Position numbers and translations under genes: made by a program. A stretch of 64,000 nucleotides of DNA from Roseiflexus castenholzii DSM 13941 (GTDB lineage Bacteria; Chloroflexota; Chloroflexia; Chloroflexales; Roseiflexaceae): positions 1,240,001-1,304,000 of the forward strand of contig NC_009767.1 in NCBI RefSeq assembly GCF_000017805.1, read 5' to 3'. The notes beneath the pieces are model-generated. The model was not told where the DNA came from. It did not search any database and was given only the letters and a program-made list of their open reading frames with translations. Of this stretch, positions 34,215 through 42,445 are shown in pieces; position 1 is the stretch's first letter; the number at the start of each line of letters is the position of its first letter.

Positions 34215-35066
34215 ATGATCACTGTCGAGCATCTGAGTTTCACCTACGCGGGCGCCGATGCGCCTGCCGTCCGCGACTTGAGTTTCGAGGCGCGAGCCGG
34301 AGAGATCTTTGGCTTTCTCGGTCCCAGCGGAGCGGGCAAATCCACCACGCAGAAGATCCTCATCCGACTCCTGCGCGACTTTTCGGGTGTGGTGCGGGTG
34401 TTGGGGCGCGACCTGCGCGCCTGGAAGAACGACTACTACGAGCATATTGGCGTTTGTTTCGAACTGCCGAATCATTACGGGAAACTGACAGCACTCGAGA
34501 ATCTGCGCTACTTTGGTCGTCTCTACTCCAACCCGACCGTGCCGCCCGAAACGCTGCTGGCGATGGTGGGACTGGAAGAAGATGGCAACCTGCTGGTATC
34601 ACAGTATTCCAAAGGCATGAAGATCCGTCTGAATCTGGCGCGGGCGCTGATTCACAATCCACAGATCCTCTTTCTCGACGAACCGACCGCCGGACTCGAT
34701 CCGGTCAATGCGCGCCGGATCAAAGACCTGATCAACGCGCAGAAGGAGGCAGGACGAACCATTTTTCTGACCACCCACGACATGACGATTGCCGATGAAC
34801 TGTGTGATCGGGTGGCTTTTATTGTCGATGGGCGCATTACCGTGATCGATTCGCCGCGTGCGCTCAAGTTGCGCTATGGGCGCAAAGCGGTGCGCGTCGA
34901 ATATCTGTCGAATGGTCATCCCGTCGTCTGCGATTTCCCGCTCGAGGGATTGGCGGATAATTCCGACTTCCTGGCAAGCCTGCGTCATCCGGTGCAAACG
35001 ATTCATACCCAGGAAGCGACGCTGGAACACATCTTTATTCAGGTCACCGGTCGGAGCCTCATATGA
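34215..35066 (+). CDS. ABC transporter ATP-binding protein
   Basis: 283 residues. Walker A GPSGAGKST, Q loop region CFELPNHYGKLTALENL, signature VSQYSKGMKIRLNLARAL (SKGMK variant of LSGGQ), Walker B ILFLDEPTAGLDP and switch HDM. The C-terminal extension from about 235 resembles DrrA-type drug and antibiotic exporters. Supplies energy to the two permeases encoded next (first overlap ATGA). Substrate unknown. Confidence 0.92.
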   Translation: MITVEHLSFTYAGADAPAVRDLSFEARAGEIFGFLGPSGAGKSTTQKILIRLLRDFSGVVRVLGRDLRAWKNDYYEHIGVCFELPNHYGKLTALENLRYFGRLYSNPTVPPETLLAMVGLEEDGNLLVSQYSKGMKIRLNLARALIHNPQILFLDEPTAGLDPVNARRIKDLINAQKEAGRTIFLTTHDMTIADELCDRVAFIVDGRITVIDSPRALKLRYGRKAVRVEYLSNGHPVVCDFPLEGLADNSDFLASLRHPVQTIHTQEATLEHIFIQVTGRSLI

Positions 35067-35773
35067 AACGCTTCCTCATTACTCTGTACTGGGACATTGT
35101 GCGCCAGTATCGCAATGGCTTTTACTTCGTATCGGTCTTCGTGGCGGCGCTGACGGCGCTCGTATTGCGGCAATTCGACGCGGTGGACTGGTCGATCTGG
35201 TGGCCCCCAATCCTGCTCGAAAATCTGGTGATCAACGCCTTCTACTTTATGGCGGGCATCGTTCTGCTCGAAAAAGGTGAGGGGACGCTCGAGGCTCAAA
35301 TTGTCACGCCATTACGCGACTATGAATATCTGCTCGCCAAAGTCATCAGTCTGTTCGCGCTTTCGGCGCTGGAGTCGCTGGCGCTGATCCTGATCGTCAG
35401 CGGACCGGCGTTCAACTGGCTGTGGATGCTGCTGGGCATTGCGGGGTTCGTGGCAATGTATGCGTTCTATGGCTTTTTCGTCGTCTCGCGCTATGACTCG
35501 ATCACCGAGTTTCTGCTGCCTTCCGCGCTTTGGACGCTGGGATTCTCGCTTCCGCTTCTCGCCTACTTCGATCTCTGGCAGCACTGGAGTCTCTTCCTGC
35601 ATCCGTTACAGGCGCCGCTCTTGCTGATTCACGCCGCGTATGCGCCGCTTCCTGCCTGGCAACTGGCGTATGCGGTGGTGTATACTGGTGTGTGGGTCGG
35701 CATCGGTTACGTGATCGGTCAGCGCGCGTTCTACCGTTTTGTGATTACGAAGGAAGGAGTCGGGCGACAATGA
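35063..35773 (+). CDS. ABC-2-type permease, first subunit
   Basis: 236 residues with six predicted hydrophobic helices. ENLVINAFYFMAGIVLLEKGEGTLEAQIVTPL is the region before the second helix pair typical of ABC-2 exporters (the E.g.l....vtPl motif). Overlaps the ATPase gene (ATGA) and the next permease (ATGA), so translation is coupled. Its genes' neighbour TetR suggests a drug or toxic-compound exporter. Confidence 0.85.
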   Translation: MKRFLITLYWDIVRQYRNGFYFVSVFVAALTALVLRQFDAVDWSIWWPPILLENLVINAFYFMAGIVLLEKGEGTLEAQIVTPLRDYEYLLAKVISLFALSALESLALILIVSGPAFNWLWMLLGIAGFVAMYAFYGFFVVSRYDSITEFLLPSALWTLGFSLPLLAYFDLWQHWSLFLHPLQAPLLLIHAAYAPLPAWQLAYAVVYTGVWVGIGYVIGQRAFYRFVITKEGVGRQ

Positions 35774-36510
35774 ACGTCATGCAAACCGTGCGCGCCCTTG
35801 GTCCTATCGATGTGCGCGGTGTGCGCCGCGATAGCCTCCTGTCGTGGATGATCTTCATCCCTGTATTCGGCGCACTTCTGTTGCGCTGGGGTTTGCCGCT
35901 CCTTACTGCACGCCTGATTGAACGCTACGCGCTCGACCTGACGCCGTACTACCCGGCGCTGCTGGGGTATTTTTTTGTCACCATGACACCGGTCATCTTC
36001 GGTGCAGTGATCGGGTTTCTCCTGCTCGACGAGAAAGATGATCAGACGTTGATCGCCCTTCAGGTGACGCCCCTTTCTCTGACGCGCTACCTCGCCTACC
36101 GCATTGCCATTCCCGTTCTTCTGGTGTTCGCCATGTTGTTCGTGATCTTCCCGCTCTCGGGGTTGAGCGCGCTCTCCCTGCCGCACATAGCGGTCATCGG
36201 CATCGTGGCGGCGCCGCTTGCGCCCCTGTTCGCGCTCTATCTGGCGGCGTTCGCGCAGAATAAGGTTCAGGGATTTGCGTTGATGAAACTTTCCGGCATT
36301 ATGCTGATGCTGCCGGTGGTTGCCTTTTTTGTGCAATCGCCATGGGAACTGGCGTTTGGCGTCATCCCCACCTACTGGATGGTCAAGGTCTACTGGATGC
36401 TGGAAGGCGGGCAACCTGGCGTGTGGCTCTACGCGCTGGTCGCCCTGCTCTATCAATCAATCGGCATCGGAGTGCTGGCGCGTCGGTTCGATACGGTGAT
36501 GCACCGGTGA
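35770..36510 (+). CDS. ABC-2-type permease, second subunit
   Basis: 246 residues, six hydrophobic helices. GAVIGFLLLDEKDDQTLIALQVTPLSLTRYL is the equivalent of the ABC-2 motif in the first permease. The two differ enough to form a heterodimeric pore. The stop overlaps the GTG start of the following HD-domain gene by four bases. Confidence 0.85.
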   Translation: MNVMQTVRALGPIDVRGVRRDSLLSWMIFIPVFGALLLRWGLPLLTARLIERYALDLTPYYPALLGYFFVTMTPVIFGAVIGFLLLDEKDDQTLIALQVTPLSLTRYLAYRIAIPVLLVFAMLFVIFPLSGLSALSLPHIAVIGIVAAPLAPLFALYLAAFAQNKVQGFALMKLSGIMLMLPVVAFFVQSPWELAFGVIPTYWMVKVYWMLEGGQPGVWLYALVALLYQSIGIGVLARRFDTVMHR

Positions 36511-37103
36511 AGGTTATGGTCACGTCGGCATTTTCCCAACAGTACGAACAGGCGCTTCAGTTCGCCGCGCGCGCGCACCGGCAACAGGTGCGCAAGGGAA
36601 CCGACATTCCCTACATTGCGCATGTGGTGCATGTTTCGGTCATTCTGCTGCGCTATGGCTTCGATGAGAACGTGGTCGTCGCCGGGGAGCTGCACGATGT
36701 GGTCGAAGATTGCGGTGTTGCGCCACAGGAATTGGAAGCGTTGTTTGGCGCAGACGTTGCGCGCCTGGTCGAAGCGGTGTCCGAGCAGAAGCGGAGCGAT
36801 GGCAGCGAGCGTTCGTGGGAGGAGCGCAAGACCGGGGCGATTGCCCGCCTGCAACGCGGCGATCCGGCGATCGCCGCGCTGAAAGCGGCTGATGCCCTGC
36901 ATAATATCCATGCGATCATGGCAGACCTGGCGCTGGTTGGGGCTGCGGTGTGGCAACGTTTCAAGCGTGGTCCTGATCAGATGCTCTGGTACTACCGCGA
37001 AATCCTGGCGGCGGTTCGCGGCGCGTTGGGCGATCATCCGATCGTCGCGGAACTTGCCCGCGCAATTGCCGATCTCGAACATGCGGTTCACGAGTATAAT
37101 TGA
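36507..37103 (+). CDS. HD-domain phosphohydrolase (SpoT/MESH1-like)
   Basis: 198 residues from a GTG overlapping the permease stop. Metal motif residues follow the SpoT hydrolase order: ARAHRQQVRKGTDIPYIAHVVHVS (first His), GELHDVVEDCG (HD) and KAADALHNIHAI (last Asp). MESH1/SpoT HD proteins remove pyrophosphate from (p)ppGpp, but no synthetase domain is attached here; other nucleotide substrates are possible. Translational coupling to an exporter is unusual and may be accidental. Confidence 0.8.
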   Translation: MKVMVTSAFSQQYEQALQFAARAHRQQVRKGTDIPYIAHVVHVSVILLRYGFDENVVVAGELHDVVEDCGVAPQELEALFGADVARLVEAVSEQKRSDGSERSWEERKTGAIARLQRGDPAIAALKAADALHNIHAIMADLALVGAAVWQRFKRGPDQMLWYYREILAAVRGALGDHPIVAELARAIADLEHAVHEYN

Positions 37104-37178
37104 GAAGAGTTGCGACATCTCTGTCTCGCATTATCCGTCGTTGACACAAGGAACCGCTGTCCGGTCACTGGGAGCGTT

Positions 37179-38204
37179 ATGCCGGAGATCCGACAGAATC
37201 TGGCGACGCGCGAGTGGGTCATTATTGCCACTGAGCGGGCGCGGCGGCCCGAACAGTTCATCTTGCCGTCGCGCGGCAGCGTTCTCGACCGTCCCGAATA
37301 CGATCCGAACTGTCCGTTCTGCCCCGGCAACGAGGAACTCGATCTGGAACGCTTTCGGATTCCTGCTAGCGGCGATTGGCAGGTGCGCGTGGTGCGCAAC
37401 CGCTATCCGGCGCTGCTGGAACACGATGAGTATCAGCGGCGCTTGCAAGGCATCAATCGCTCGCTGGCAGGGTTTGGTTACCACGATATTGTGGTCGAGT
37501 CCCGGCGTCATAACACATGCGCAGCGCTGGAGCCGGTCGAGGGATTGATCACGACGTTGCAGGCGTTTCAGACGTGCGCTGCCATTTATCGCCGCGATCC
37601 GCGCATCGAGCATATCGTGTTCTTCAAAAACCATGGCGCGACGGCTGGAACATCGCTGCTCCATCCACACGCGCAGGCAGTGGCGCTGCCGGTCGTTCCC
37701 CACGACATTCGCGTGCGCAATGAAGAGGCGCGACGCTACTTCGACGACTATGGCGAGTGTGTGCTTTGCCGCATGCGTGAGGACGAAGAACGTCAACAGG
37801 ACCGCATCGTTGTGAGCAGTCGCCATTTTACGGCGTTTATTCCCTATGCTGCGTATTCGCCGTTCCATCTGTGGATCGTTCCGCGTCGCCATACAGCCCA
37901 TTTTCTGAATGCCACTGCTGATGAGATCGAAGACCTGGCGCATGTGCTGCGTGATGTGCTGCGCCGGATTTACTACGGCTTGAACGATCCCGACTATAAT
38001 TATGTTATTCGCTCGGCACCGGAAAGTGAACGCCTGGCGCGCCATCTTCACTGGTATGTGACGGTCATCCCACGGGTGACGCAGACTGCCGGGTTCGAGA
38101 TGGGCACCGGGATGTTCATCAATACGGCGCTGCCCGAAGAGAGCGCCCGTTTTTTGCGAAACGTCGTTCTGCCTGACGATTCGACCGACAATGACTACGA
38201 TTAA
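37179..38204 (+). CDS. galT: Galactose-1-phosphate uridylyltransferase
   Basis: 341 residues. Exchanges UMP between UDP-glucose and galactose 1-phosphate (Leloir pathway). CPFCPGN is the first zinc knuckle, the catalytic HPHAQ triad lies in SLLHPHAQAVALP, a second Cys pair is in CVLCRM, and a later His cluster in HLHWYVTVIPR. GGAG before ATG 37179. The 3' end overlaps the next gene by 14 bases. A galactokinase gene lies at the far end of the window on the other strand. Confidence 0.93.
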   Translation: MPEIRQNLATREWVIIATERARRPEQFILPSRGSVLDRPEYDPNCPFCPGNEELDLERFRIPASGDWQVRVVRNRYPALLEHDEYQRRLQGINRSLAGFGYHDIVVESRRHNTCAALEPVEGLITTLQAFQTCAAIYRRDPRIEHIVFFKNHGATAGTSLLHPHAQAVALPVVPHDIRVRNEEARRYFDDYGECVLCRMREDEERQQDRIVVSSRHFTAFIPYAAYSPFHLWIVPRRHTAHFLNATADEIEDLAHVLRDVLRRIYYGLNDPDYNYVIRSAPESERLARHLHWYVTVIPRVTQTAGFEMGTGMFINTALPEESARFLRNVVLPDDSTDNDYD

Positions 38205-39798
38205 GTCGTTCGTTGATCCCCACTCGGCGACCTTTCGCGCCAATGCAGAGGCGTATGCCACGCTGCTCGACGATCTGCGCCGCCGGTTGGCGGAGGCGCG
38301 CGCCGGCGGTCCCCCGGAGGCGCGCGAACGTCATAGGGCGCGCGGCAAGTTGCTCGTGCGTGAACGGATCGAACGCCTGCTCGACCCGGCGACCCCCTTC
38401 CTCGAAATCGGCGCACTGGCAGCGCACGAGGTGTATGATGAGCCGGTTCCCGCCGCCGGCATTGTCACCGGCATTGGGCGCGTCGCCGGGCGTGAGGTGA
38501 TGATTGTTGCCAACGATGCGACGGTCAAGGGGGGGACGTACTATCCGCTGACGGTGAAAAAGCATCTGCGCGCCCAGGAAATTGCCGAACAGAACTATCT
38601 GCCCTGCATTTACCTGGTCGATAGCGGCGGCGCCTTCCTGCCGCTTCAGGCGGAGGTGTTCCCCGACCGCGATCATTTCGGGCGCATTTTCTACAATCAG
38701 GCGCGTATGTCCGCCAAAGGCATCGCGCAGATCGCGGCAGTGATGGGGTCGTGTACCGCTGGCGGCGCGTATGTGCCGGCAATGAGCGATGAGGTGGTGA
38801 TTGTGCGCGGCGCCGGGACGATCTTCCTCGGCGGTCCGCCGCTGGTCAAGGCGGCGACCGGCGAAGAGGTCAGCGCCGAGGATCTCGGTGGCGCGGTGGT
38901 GCATACCCACATTTCTGGCGTCGCCGATCACCTGGCGGAAAATGATCTCCATGCCCTGGCAATTGTGCGCTCCATTGTGGAACATCTGGGTCCGCGCCGT
39001 CCTGCGCTGTGGGAGTGGCGCGAACCGGAGGCGCCGCTGTATGATCCGCGTGAATTGTACGGCATCATTCCGCGCGATCCGCGATCCAGTTATGATGTGC
39101 GCGAGGTGATTGCCCGGATTGTCGATGGTAGCCGCATGCACGAGTTTAAACCGACCTACGGCGAGACGCTGGTGTGTGGCTTTGCGCATATTGCCGGCGC
39201 GCCGGTTGGTATCATCGCCAACAATGGGGTGCTCTTCTCGGAAAGTGCGCTCAAAGGGACGCACTTTATCGAGTTGTGCTGCGCGCGCGGCATTCCGCTC
39301 GTCTTTCTGCAAAACATTACCGGATTCATGGTTGGGAAGGAGTATGAACAGCGTGGCATCGCCAAGGACGGCGCCAAGATGGTGATGGCGGTTGCAAATG
39401 CGCAGGTTCCCAAATTTACTGTCGTCATCGGTGGTTCGTTCGGCGCCGGCAACTATGCGATGTGTGGGCGTGCCTATGAGCCACGCCAGCTCTGGATGTG
39501 GCCCAATGCGCGTATTTCAGTGATGGGCGGTCAGCAGGCGGCAAGCGTTCTGCTGACCGTGCGCCTCGATGCGCTGCGGGCGCGTGGCCTCGATATGAGC
39601 AGCGCCGAACGTGAGGCGTTTACCGCGCCGATCCTGGCAACCTACGAACGTGAGGGAAGTCCCTACTATGCAACGGCGCGTTTGTGGGATGATGGGGTGA
39701 TCGATCCGGCAGACACGCGCACGGTGCTGGCGCTCGGTCTGGCTGCCGCCGCTCATGCACCGGTCGAAACAACGCGGTTTGGCGTGTTTCGTATGTAA
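38191..39798 (+). CDS. mccB: Methylcrotonyl-CoA carboxylase beta (carboxyltransferase) subunit
   Basis: 535 residues. Carboxylates 3-methylcrotonyl-CoA to 3-methylglutaconyl-CoA in leucine breakdown. Specific features: NDATVKGGTYYPLTVKKH, YLVDSGGAFLPLQ, RIFYNQARMSAKGIAQIA, GSCTAGGAYVPAMSDE, and in the second half FLQNITGFMVGKEYEQRGIAKDGAKMV and GNYAMCGRAYEPR. This motif set is that of MccB/LiuB and differs from the propionyl-CoA-type protein at 17.4 kb. The start overlaps galT by 14 bases; the alpha subunit lies 2.6 kb downstream on the opposite strand. Confidence 0.92.
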   Translation: MTTIKSFVDPHSATFRANAEAYATLLDDLRRRLAEARAGGPPEARERHRARGKLLVRERIERLLDPATPFLEIGALAAHEVYDEPVPAAGIVTGIGRVAGREVMIVANDATVKGGTYYPLTVKKHLRAQEIAEQNYLPCIYLVDSGGAFLPLQAEVFPDRDHFGRIFYNQARMSAKGIAQIAAVMGSCTAGGAYVPAMSDEVVIVRGAGTIFLGGPPLVKAATGEEVSAEDLGGAVVHTHISGVADHLAENDLHALAIVRSIVEHLGPRRPALWEWREPEAPLYDPRELYGIIPRDPRSSYDVREVIARIVDGSRMHEFKPTYGETLVCGFAHIAGAPVGIIANNGVLFSESALKGTHFIELCCARGIPLVFLQNITGFMVGKEYEQRGIAKDGAKMVMAVANAQVPKFTVVIGGSFGAGNYAMCGRAYEPRQLWMWPNARISVMGGQQAASVLLTVRLDALRARGLDMSSAEREAFTAPILATYEREGSPYYATARLWDDGVIDPADTRTVLALGLAAAAHAPVETTRFGVFRM

Positions 39799-39808
39799 TG
39801 GAGACACA

Positions 39809-40471
39809 ATGAGCACTGAACTGATGTTGCCTTCCGACGCATTCCAATCCGCGCTCATGCGCCTGCTGGCATTGCCGGACCGCGCCGGCCTGGCGGCGCT
39901 GGTTGAGGATGCGCCACTCGTGTTGAGCGACGAGTTTCTGGCGGCAGCGCAACAGGTTGCGCAGGACCCGGCGGCAGCGGCGCTGCGCGAACGTTTGGAT
40001 TGGCTGATCGCCCTTCGTCAGCAGGCGGACCAGGATGTTCCCGCCGCGTTCCAGGCGGTGCTGGCGGCAACGACCCTGGAAGAATTGCGGCAGGTGGCTG
40101 ACCGCTGGCCCCTGACGTTGAATGACGCTTTTGCAGAAGTGGTGGAGCATCTGGCGCAACAGTTTGCTGATGCCGGGCAGCAGGAGGTTGCCGATGGGTT
40201 GCGGCAGCGTCTGGTTGCACTGGCGCAATTGCGCTTTTATCGTGAAACATGGACCGAGACGCCGCAGGGAAAGGCGATCTTTGCGTTCTTGAACGCCGAC
40301 GATGATGCAGCGGCGCTAAGCGTTTTCCATGCTCGCCGTGATCTGCTCGATCATCCAGAAGCACAGCGGACGCTCGATGAGGTAATCCAGGGCGGTGACC
40401 CGGAAAGTCAGCAGCGACTGGAACGGCGCCGCGTATTGCTGCGCTACCTGCGCGGCGAGGAGCATGCCTGA
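39809..40471 (+). CDS. Helical hypothetical protein in the leucine-catabolism operon
   Basis: 220 residues, Ala/Leu/Gln-rich, predicted all-helical, with no recognised family. LRERLDWLIALRQQADQD and ADGLRQRLVALAQLRFYRETWT resemble the repeat-like helices of CHAT-associated or tetratricopeptide-like Chloroflexota proteins, but I cannot name it. GGAG precedes the ATG. It sits between mccB (10-bp gap) and the hydratase (1-bp TGATG overlap), so it is co-translated with the pathway. Confidence 0.75.
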   Translation: MSTELMLPSDAFQSALMRLLALPDRAGLAALVEDAPLVLSDEFLAAAQQVAQDPAAAALRERLDWLIALRQQADQDVPAAFQAVLAATTLEELRQVADRWPLTLNDAFAEVVEHLAQQFADAGQQEVADGLRQRLVALAQLRFYRETWTETPQGKAIFAFLNADDDAAALSVFHARRDLLDHPEAQRTLDEVIQGGDPESQQRLERRRVLLRYLRGEEHA

Positions 40472-41241
40472 TGACTGTGTCTGTCACACGCGACGGATCG
40501 ATTGCAATGGTCACGCTCGACCGTCCCAATGTACACAATGCTTTTGACGCCGCTACCATTGAAGAAATGCGCATCGCGTTCGAGTCGCTCTCCGGCGATC
40601 CAGGGGTACGGGTGATTGTGCTGACCGGCGCAGGCGAGTCGTTCTGCGCTGGCGGCGATATGCGCTGGATGCAGAGCGCCATGGAGTTATCCTTCGAGGA
40701 GAACATGGCGGATGCCAGCGCGCTGGCAGCAATGTTCGAGGCGATCTGGATGTGCCCGAAAGTGGTGCTCGGTCGGATCAACGGCGCTGCCATCGGTGGT
40801 GGCGCAGGGCTGGTTGCGTGCTGCGATCTGGCGATTGCCGCCGATACCGCGCGCTTTGGCTTTGGCGAGGTCAAGATCGGGTTGATCCCGGCGGTCATTG
40901 CGCAGTATGTCGTTCCGAAGATCGGTGTCAGCCAGGCGCGGGCGCTGTTCGTCTCTGGCGAACGGTTTAGCGCCGAGCGCGCCTTTGAGATTGGACTGAT
41001 CCATGGTGTTGTGCCACCAGACGAACTCGACGCCACCGTCAGGGAGATTGCGCAGCGCTGTCTGACGAGCGCCCCAGAGGCGATTGTGGCATCGAAGCGC
41101 GTGGTGGATGTGGTGTGGGAAAGTGAGCGGGATGCGGCGCGGCGTTTTGTGATCGAAATGCTGGCGCGCGTGCGCACGAGCGACGAAGCGCGTGAGGGGA
41201 TTGCTGCCTTCAAAGCGCGGCGGCGCCCGCCTTGGGCGTGA
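40471..41241 (+). CDS. liuC: Enoyl-CoA hydratase family, probable 3-methylglutaconyl-CoA hydratase
   Basis: 256 residues, crotonase fold. LTGAGESFCAGGDMRWMQS (oxyanion loop with the LiuC-like M.WM), INGAAIGGGAGLVACCDLAIA and GFGEVKIGLIPAVIAQYVV with the catalytic Glu region. The combination of FCAGGDMxWM and the mcc neighbours points to methylglutaconyl-CoA hydratase, whose product is HMG-CoA. The start overlaps the preceding stop by one base. Confidence 0.85.
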   Translation: MTVSVTRDGSIAMVTLDRPNVHNAFDAATIEEMRIAFESLSGDPGVRVIVLTGAGESFCAGGDMRWMQSAMELSFEENMADASALAAMFEAIWMCPKVVLGRINGAAIGGGAGLVACCDLAIAADTARFGFGEVKIGLIPAVIAQYVVPKIGVSQARALFVSGERFSAERAFEIGLIHGVVPPDELDATVREIAQRCLTSAPEAIVASKRVVDVVWESERDAARRFVIEMLARVRTSDEAREGIAAFKARRRPPWA

Positions 41242-41294
41242 GCCGCAGGGTGCAGGCACGGGGTCCGGTCCCCGACGATGGCGGAATGTTTGTT

Positions 41295-41362
41295 GTATGG
41301 GCGCCCCCCTGTGGGCGCTCTACGGGGATGGTAGAGGGGCGCCCCCCTCTGGGCGCGCGATG
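41295..41362. repeat. GC-rich inverted/direct repeat after the hydratase
   Basis: GGGCGCCCCCCTGTGGGCGC is followed after 22 bases by GGGGCGCCCCCCTCTGGGCGCG, each itself near-palindromic. Phrases of the same type occur at 1065-1135. Lies between convergent genes; may act as terminator. Confidence 0.45.
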
Positions 41363-41371
41363 TGGGGGGGA

Positions 41372-42226
41372 TCAATGTCTTCGGGGGAAGGCACGAACCC
41401 CGGCATCGTTGCCGTAGGGATACTCCCCGTAATTGCCCTGTCTGAGTTCCTGCCGTGCATAATTGCGAAACGTTTCAAGGAGTGCGTCAGGAAACGCTCC
41501 CGTATTTTCCGCACTATGGTAATGCACCAGCGCCATCTCCACCAGTGGACGCAACTCGACAGGCAACCGACTGAGCGCCCACCAACCGCCTTCCTCTTTT
41601 GAGAGCACCCGGTGTGTTTGCAGGAACGCCAGCGTGCGGCAGGCATTCAGGATGGCATAGACCGGATCGGCGTAGATGCGGTCGAGCGCCTCGGTGACAT
41701 CACTCATGATCGCGGCGATATAGTCTGTCTCCGGAACTTCAGGAAACACGGATGCGGCAGGTGGACCGTAGAGTGCCATGCCGCGCAGACGCACAACCGT
41801 GATGTGCGCAGCGAGGTCGGGGTCACGCTGCACACGTCTGTTCCAGGCGCGCCACATACCATCTTCCAGGTCGCGCATGTATGCCGCGCGCCACATTTCG
41901 CTATAGTGGAAATCGAACAGCAGCGGATGGCGCCACGGCGTCAGCATCGTCAACGCGAGAAAACTTACCTCAATCGGCGCCGGTTGGCACGACACGCGCA
42001 GCAGGTGATCGGCAATCTCCCGTTTCGTCACTACAGACATCGGCGCGCGCGTGACCACCAGCAGATCGAGGTCACTTTGCGTCGGATTGAAGCCCCCCAT
42101 TGCCAGAGAGCCGTGCAGATACACGCCAACCAGTTCAGCGCCGAGGATAGCGCGCACATCTGCAACATAACGCTCGACCTGCGCCTGGATCAGCGCCTCA
42201 GTCGCGCGATCGCGGATCGTTCTCAT
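41372..42226 (-). CDS. Aminoglycoside-adenylyltransferase-like nucleotidyltransferase (DUF4111)
   Basis: 284 residues. Nucleotidyltransferase motif GVYLHGSLAMGGFNPTQSDLDLLVV (GS...DxD) at residues about 33-57, followed by an ANT(9)/ANT(3'')-like helical domain containing EVSFLAL, LRGMALYGPPA, ILNACRTLAFLQT and SKEEGGWWAL. Such proteins adenylylate aminoglycosides such as spectinomycin, but chromosomal homologs in environmental bacteria may have other substrates. GGTGG precedes ATG 42226. The gene separates mccA from the rest of the leucine genes. Confidence 0.85.
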   Translation of the reverse strand: MRTIRDRATEALIQAQVERYVADVRAILGAELVGVYLHGSLAMGGFNPTQSDLDLLVVTRAPMSVVTKREIADHLLRVSCQPAPIEVSFLALTMLTPWRHPLLFDFHYSEMWRAAYMRDLEDGMWRAWNRRVQRDPDLAAHITVVRLRGMALYGPPAASVFPEVPETDYIAAIMSDVTEALDRIYADPVYAILNACRTLAFLQTHRVLSKEEGGWWALSRLPVELRPLVEMALVHYHSAENTGAFPDALLETFRNYARQELRQGNYGEYPYGNDAGVRAFPRRH

Positions 42227-42445
42227 CTTATCCACCTTCGCTGTGCCCTCGTTTGCCCTGCGCCCGTTTCCGGGCGGACCGAACCGTCGAGCGCACCCCG
42301 GCACGCCCACCGGGGGACGGACGCGCGCGCGGCGCCGGTCTCCCCTCTCGCGCACGCGGGAGAGGGGCAGGGGGTGAGGGTAAAACGGTGCTTCCCTACG
42401 CCATGCATGCTCGCTCTGCGCATGCATTGTGAAACGTTCAACACC

